Source: Clostridiales bacterium
GTDB taxonomy: Bacteria > Bacillota > Clostridia > Lachnospirales > CAG-274
Length of the DNA stretch: 5,769 nt
Assembly (NCBI GenBank): GCA_021203425.1
Contig: JAJQBF010000160.1
Span: forward strand, 1,383-7,151
Direction of reading: 5' to 3'
The position numbers and the translations under genes are program-made. Position 1 is the stretch's first letter. Every line of letters starts with the position of its first letter. Under the pieces are notes generated by a model. That model saw nothing but the letters and a program-made list of their open reading frames with translations. It did not search any database and had not been told where the DNA came from. Below, piece after piece: positions 1 through 3,400 of this stretch.

Positions 1-168
1 AGCATAACCATACCTGACAGCGTTACAGCAATTGACGCATATGCTTTCTATTATTGCAGCAGTTTATCTAATATAACAATACCTGACAATGTTACAACAA
101 TTGGCGTAGAAGCTTTTTATAATTGCAGTAGCTTAACCAGTGCCACACCACAATCCCTATTAGCGTAA
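1..168 (+). CDS. Partial LRR-domain fragment, BspA-like, ends at frameshift
   Basis: This is the 3' end of the reading frame that enters the window from upstream, in frame 1, ending at TAA 166-168. It encodes two complete 23-residue repeats of the BspA/LRR_5 type (pattern S-I-T-I-P-D-S-V-T-x-I, then A-F-x-x-C-S-S-L) and the first residues of a third, then five residues of frameshifted sequence (QSLLA). In this family the repeats form an extracellular solenoid used for adhesion or protein binding. The third repeat and the cap are found intact in frame 3 just downstream, so the stop is the result of the 5-bp duplication and not a natural C-terminus. If translated, the product would be an exported LRR fragment lacking all downstream Ig-like and stalk domains. 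Confidence 0.7.
   Translation, partial: SITIPDSVTAIDAYAFYYCSSLSNITIPDNVTTIGVEAFYNCSSLTSATPQSLLA
143..152 (+). repeat. 5-bp tandem duplication (CCACA x2) causing frameshift
   Basis: The bases at 143-147 and 148-152 are identical copies of CCACA. With one copy the reading is T-S-A-T-I-P-I-S-V-T, a perfect LRR_5 register; with two copies the frame shifts and stops at 166-168. The duplication lies inside the repeat array, where replication slippage is plausible. A base-calling error seems less likely than for a homopolymer but is not excluded. Confidence 0.85.
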
Positions 169-365
169 CAAGCATTGACAACAGTGCTTTTAACGGCTGT
201 GCAAATATAGTTTTATATGTATATACCAACTCTTATGCAGAAGAATATGCTATAAACAATGAAATTGCATATGTTGTCATTGTCAATGAAGGCAATTCAA
301 TTACAATTACTGTTGAAGACGAAAACGGAGAAGAAATTTCTTCCGATTTATACAGTATTAACTAG
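153..365 (+). pseudogene. LRR array end, cap and start of Ig-like segment, between frameshift and amber stop
   Basis: Frame 3 from 153 encodes the rest of the third LRR, the cap (tail I-A-Y-V-V-I-V-N-E-G) and the start of a new beta-rich domain (I-T-I-T-V-E-D-E-N-G, then S-S-D-L-Y-S-I-N), ending at TAG 363-365. It has no credible start codon or ribosome-binding site of its own. Frame 3 stays open after the TAG (Y-E-T-G-S-N-E-I-F-S) directly into the long downstream frame. This stretch is therefore the connector between the two broken halves of one gene and not an independent gene. Confidence 0.75.
363..365 (+). other. In-frame amber stop, probable TGG to TAG nonsense change
   Basis: This is the only in-frame stop in frame 3 between 153 and the terminal TAA at 5685. 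The context is S-I-N-[stop]-Y-E-T-G-S-N. From memory of related clostridial domains, a W-Y pair followed by a Gly-containing turn is common here, so a single G-to-A change of a Trp codon is the simplest explanation. A wholesale TAG reassignment is unlikely, because no other TAG occurs in this frame over more than 5.2 kb. Confidence 0.7.
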
Positions 366-416
366 TATGAAACGGGAAGTAATGAGATATTCTCCACAGG
401 CAATACAATTTATAAT

Positions 417-3400
417 GTGGAAGAAAACAAAACATATGATTACGAAATAGTTTTAAGCGGAAGTGCAAGCTTTGAATATTATACTCCCGAAAGTGGAGCC
501 CTGTCTCCCGGAGAGACATTGACGGTAACGCTTAAGTCTGTATCTCAAATTACAATAAGCGGCAGTGCTGCCGACGAAAACGGAAATGTACCTTCCGATT
601 TAACCGTACAGGCGGTTCAAATTTCAAACGGCTACAGCAAAACAATAACTGTAGAAACCGACGAAAACGGTGCTTTCAGCTTTGAAGTAGCAAATGTAAC
701 AACTGTAGTTAATATTTCAGCCGACACATATTATACGGCATCAAAAACAGCTGTTTCAATCAGCATCGATTTGGAAACAGTGGATTTGGGCACTATAATA
801 TTACAAAGTCTGCCTGAAAACAGAATAACCCTTTATGCTTATGAAACGGCGGCAGCTTTTGAGGATGCGGAAAATGTTGTTACAAACAATATTACAAGCT
901 TCGATGACATAAACTTTACAATTACAAATGTGTCAACCGGTGCTGCTGTTTCCGATTTTGAAGTACAGTATCCCTATATAATAATAGGCGACAGCAGTGT
1001 GACCGGAGGAAGTGCAATAGAAATTACGGCAACTTCCGAAGGCAGGAGCACCGAGACGGTTTCCTTAACCCTTGACAGTGCGGTTTCCGGCAGCGGCAGT
1101 ATGTATTTTACTGAAAACGGCAAATTCTTTACAGACAGCATAACTGCCATAAACGGTATGTATGCTATGGTTTTCGACCAAAGCGGCAGTCTTGTAAAGA
1201 GATATATTCCTGCAAGCTCAAGCTTTGTAAGCGATTCTATGAATGACGGAACCTATGCCGTAGTTTTTTTAGAGAAAAATTCCTATTTAAACAGTGTTTC
1301 AACTCTTTCAAAGCTTGCGGACTACGGTCTTGTTGAAGGCACTGACTATGCAGCGGAAAGTGTTGAAATATCGGGAGGAATAATATCGAAAATATCAAAT
1401 GTTTCCGTTCCCGTTTTTGACGTAAGCAAACTGTGCTACACAGTTTCAGATAATACCGGTGTAAGCATAAACAAAAATGATATTGTAACGGGAAACCTTG
1501 CTTTGGTTCGTGCCGAATATGAAATTGACAGTAAATATTCAGCTTCAAATGAAAGTATTATTGTTGAAATTCCCGAAGGAATTGATATTGTTGAGAATAA
1601 TGTGTTTATTGATAACAAAATCGCTTCATATACTCTTTCAAACGGAATTTTGACAATACCCACAAATTCAGCTTCGTCTGCTGTAGTTCGCTTTTATATA
1701 TCGGCCTATGAAGCAGGTGAATATGATTTGGATGTATCATTAAGCCTTACCTGTGACGGCGATAATGTAACCAAGCCTTTGGGAACAGCAAGGCTTGCGG
1801 CCACAGCACTTACTATGACAGTGCCTAAGTATACAAATTCCGAAACCATAACGGTAAGCGGAAAAGCCGTAGAAAACAGTACCATAACAGTATATGACGG
1901 CAATGATGCTGCAGGAATAACAACAGCAAATGCCGCAGGAAACTGGCAGCTTAGCTTTGACTTAATTAATGCCTATAATCATTCCAACCATCTTATATAT
2001 GCAAAGGTTGACAGTTATTTATCGGAAATAACAAGTCAATATTACTTAACAGAGTATTATGAAGAATATACCGGGGTTTCAAAGGTAACAATGATAAATA
2101 CAGCCCACACCGGCTCATCTTCCAAAACTGTGGAATATGAAACGGCATTTGATTTTAAAAATCCGTCACAAACAGCAAAACTCTACAGATTTTGGCCATC
2201 ATATCCCACATTTACATTTAAAATCGAGCTTGATAAAACGGTATCATCGGACAGAAATATTGTTCTTTATGTCTATACAAGTGACGGCGGAGCAGTTGAA
2301 CTTGATGCCGTATATGACAGCAGTTCAGACTGCTGGATTGCAAGCGGCGATTTTAAGACCGGAGCTTTGCCTGTAAATGTAGGCGTAGATACAGATAACT
2401 ATGCTAATGATTATATTATATCCTGTGAAGACATAGGCGCAATGTTTAATAAATATGCCTACGAAACAGAAGATGATGACTTTACATATGCCGAGCTTGT
2501 AGACAGCAATCAGGGACTTTATGTATATGGCGGAGAAATGTTTACATTTAAGAGCGGCTGTGAATATACAGATGAAATCAGCGAAGAATTCGACTGGTTT
2601 GAGGTTCCTCTTGACAACGGAGAGTATGTATATGCGGCTTCGGAAAGCTATGATGACGGTTATTTCTGTGCTGTAGCTGTTAAAACCGGATATGCAAAGG
2701 AAATTTCCGGTTTTGCCGAAATTATGAACAATACATCTTCCGAATCAACAGGCGAATATGCCGTATTCTACGAATATGCTTCATACAACTATGAAGAAAC
2801 GGAAGAAGTAGAAGAATCAGCTTTAAGCAGTGCGGATTTATCTGTTGAAGAAGTGTATAATATAGCCCTTGTGAAAGAAGCCGTTGAATCAGGTGCTGCC
2901 GTAACTGCGGAACTTGCCGATACGATTGAGATATCAAATGCAGATTTGGCAGATGATGATGACTATGGTTCGGGTGCTATTCAAGACGGTATAGACGCTT
3001 TGGGTGAAGCGGTAGATCAACTTAAGGATTACGCACAGGATCAGCTTGATGATGCCCTTGGACTTGCCATAAGATGTCTGCGTATAAGAGCAGACCGTGT
3101 AATAAAAAACGGCAGTGTTCAGCAAGAAACCGGCGAGGTTGCAAAAAACATGTTAAAAGATTTGGAGAAAACCTATCAAAAGGCAAATGATACAATGGAC
3201 AGAGTATCAAACCTTGCAGGTTTGGCAGGTCATGCTTCAAATAACTGTGCTGTTAATACGGGTTTAAACAGAGTAAGCACTCTTACTGACATAATGAAGT
3301 TGGGTGTTATTCCGGCAGGAGCAGCGGCAATTCTGAATTCGGCGGGTAGACTTCTTACACAAGCCGAAAACAGTGCCGGCCTTTCACATTCCTGCGGTGG

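Larger units (their letters stand above)
1..212 (+). repeat. Three tandem 69-bp leucine-rich repeats (BspA/LRR_5 type)
   Basis: Repeat units lie at 1-69, 70-138 and 139-212; the third is 74 bp because it contains the 5-bp duplication. Each encodes 23 residues with conserved I-P, S/N-V-T-x-I, A-F and C positions. The third unit reads S-A-T-I-P-I-S-V-T-S-I-D-N-S-A-F-N-G-C once one duplicate copy is ignored. It is followed by a sequence (L-Y-V-Y-T-N-S-Y-A-E-E-Y-A) that resembles the usual C-terminal cap of this repeat family, so the LRR array ends here; more repeats probably lie upstream of the window. Confidence 0.88.

Noticed and set aside
363..365. TAG as a reassigned sense codon (alternative genetic code, phage-type Gln) or pyrrolysine
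   Set aside because: Only this one TAG occurs in the whole frame, Gln is encoded normally by CAA/CAG, and nothing else in the window suggests recoding; a nonsense mutation is simpler.
259..450. A 63-residue + strand open frame overlapping the frameshifted region and the GTG start
   Set aside because: It lies in another frame across the LRR cap and the interrupted domain, has Lys/Met/Leu-rich composition unlike a folded protein, and frame 3 here clearly encodes the domain sequence.
508..521. GGAG followed five bases later by an in-frame TTG (519), a possible internal translation start
   Set aside because: The bases encode the ordinary S-P-G-E-T-L-T-V segment of a domain, no signal peptide follows, and TTG is a weak start. 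Chance is the simpler explanation.
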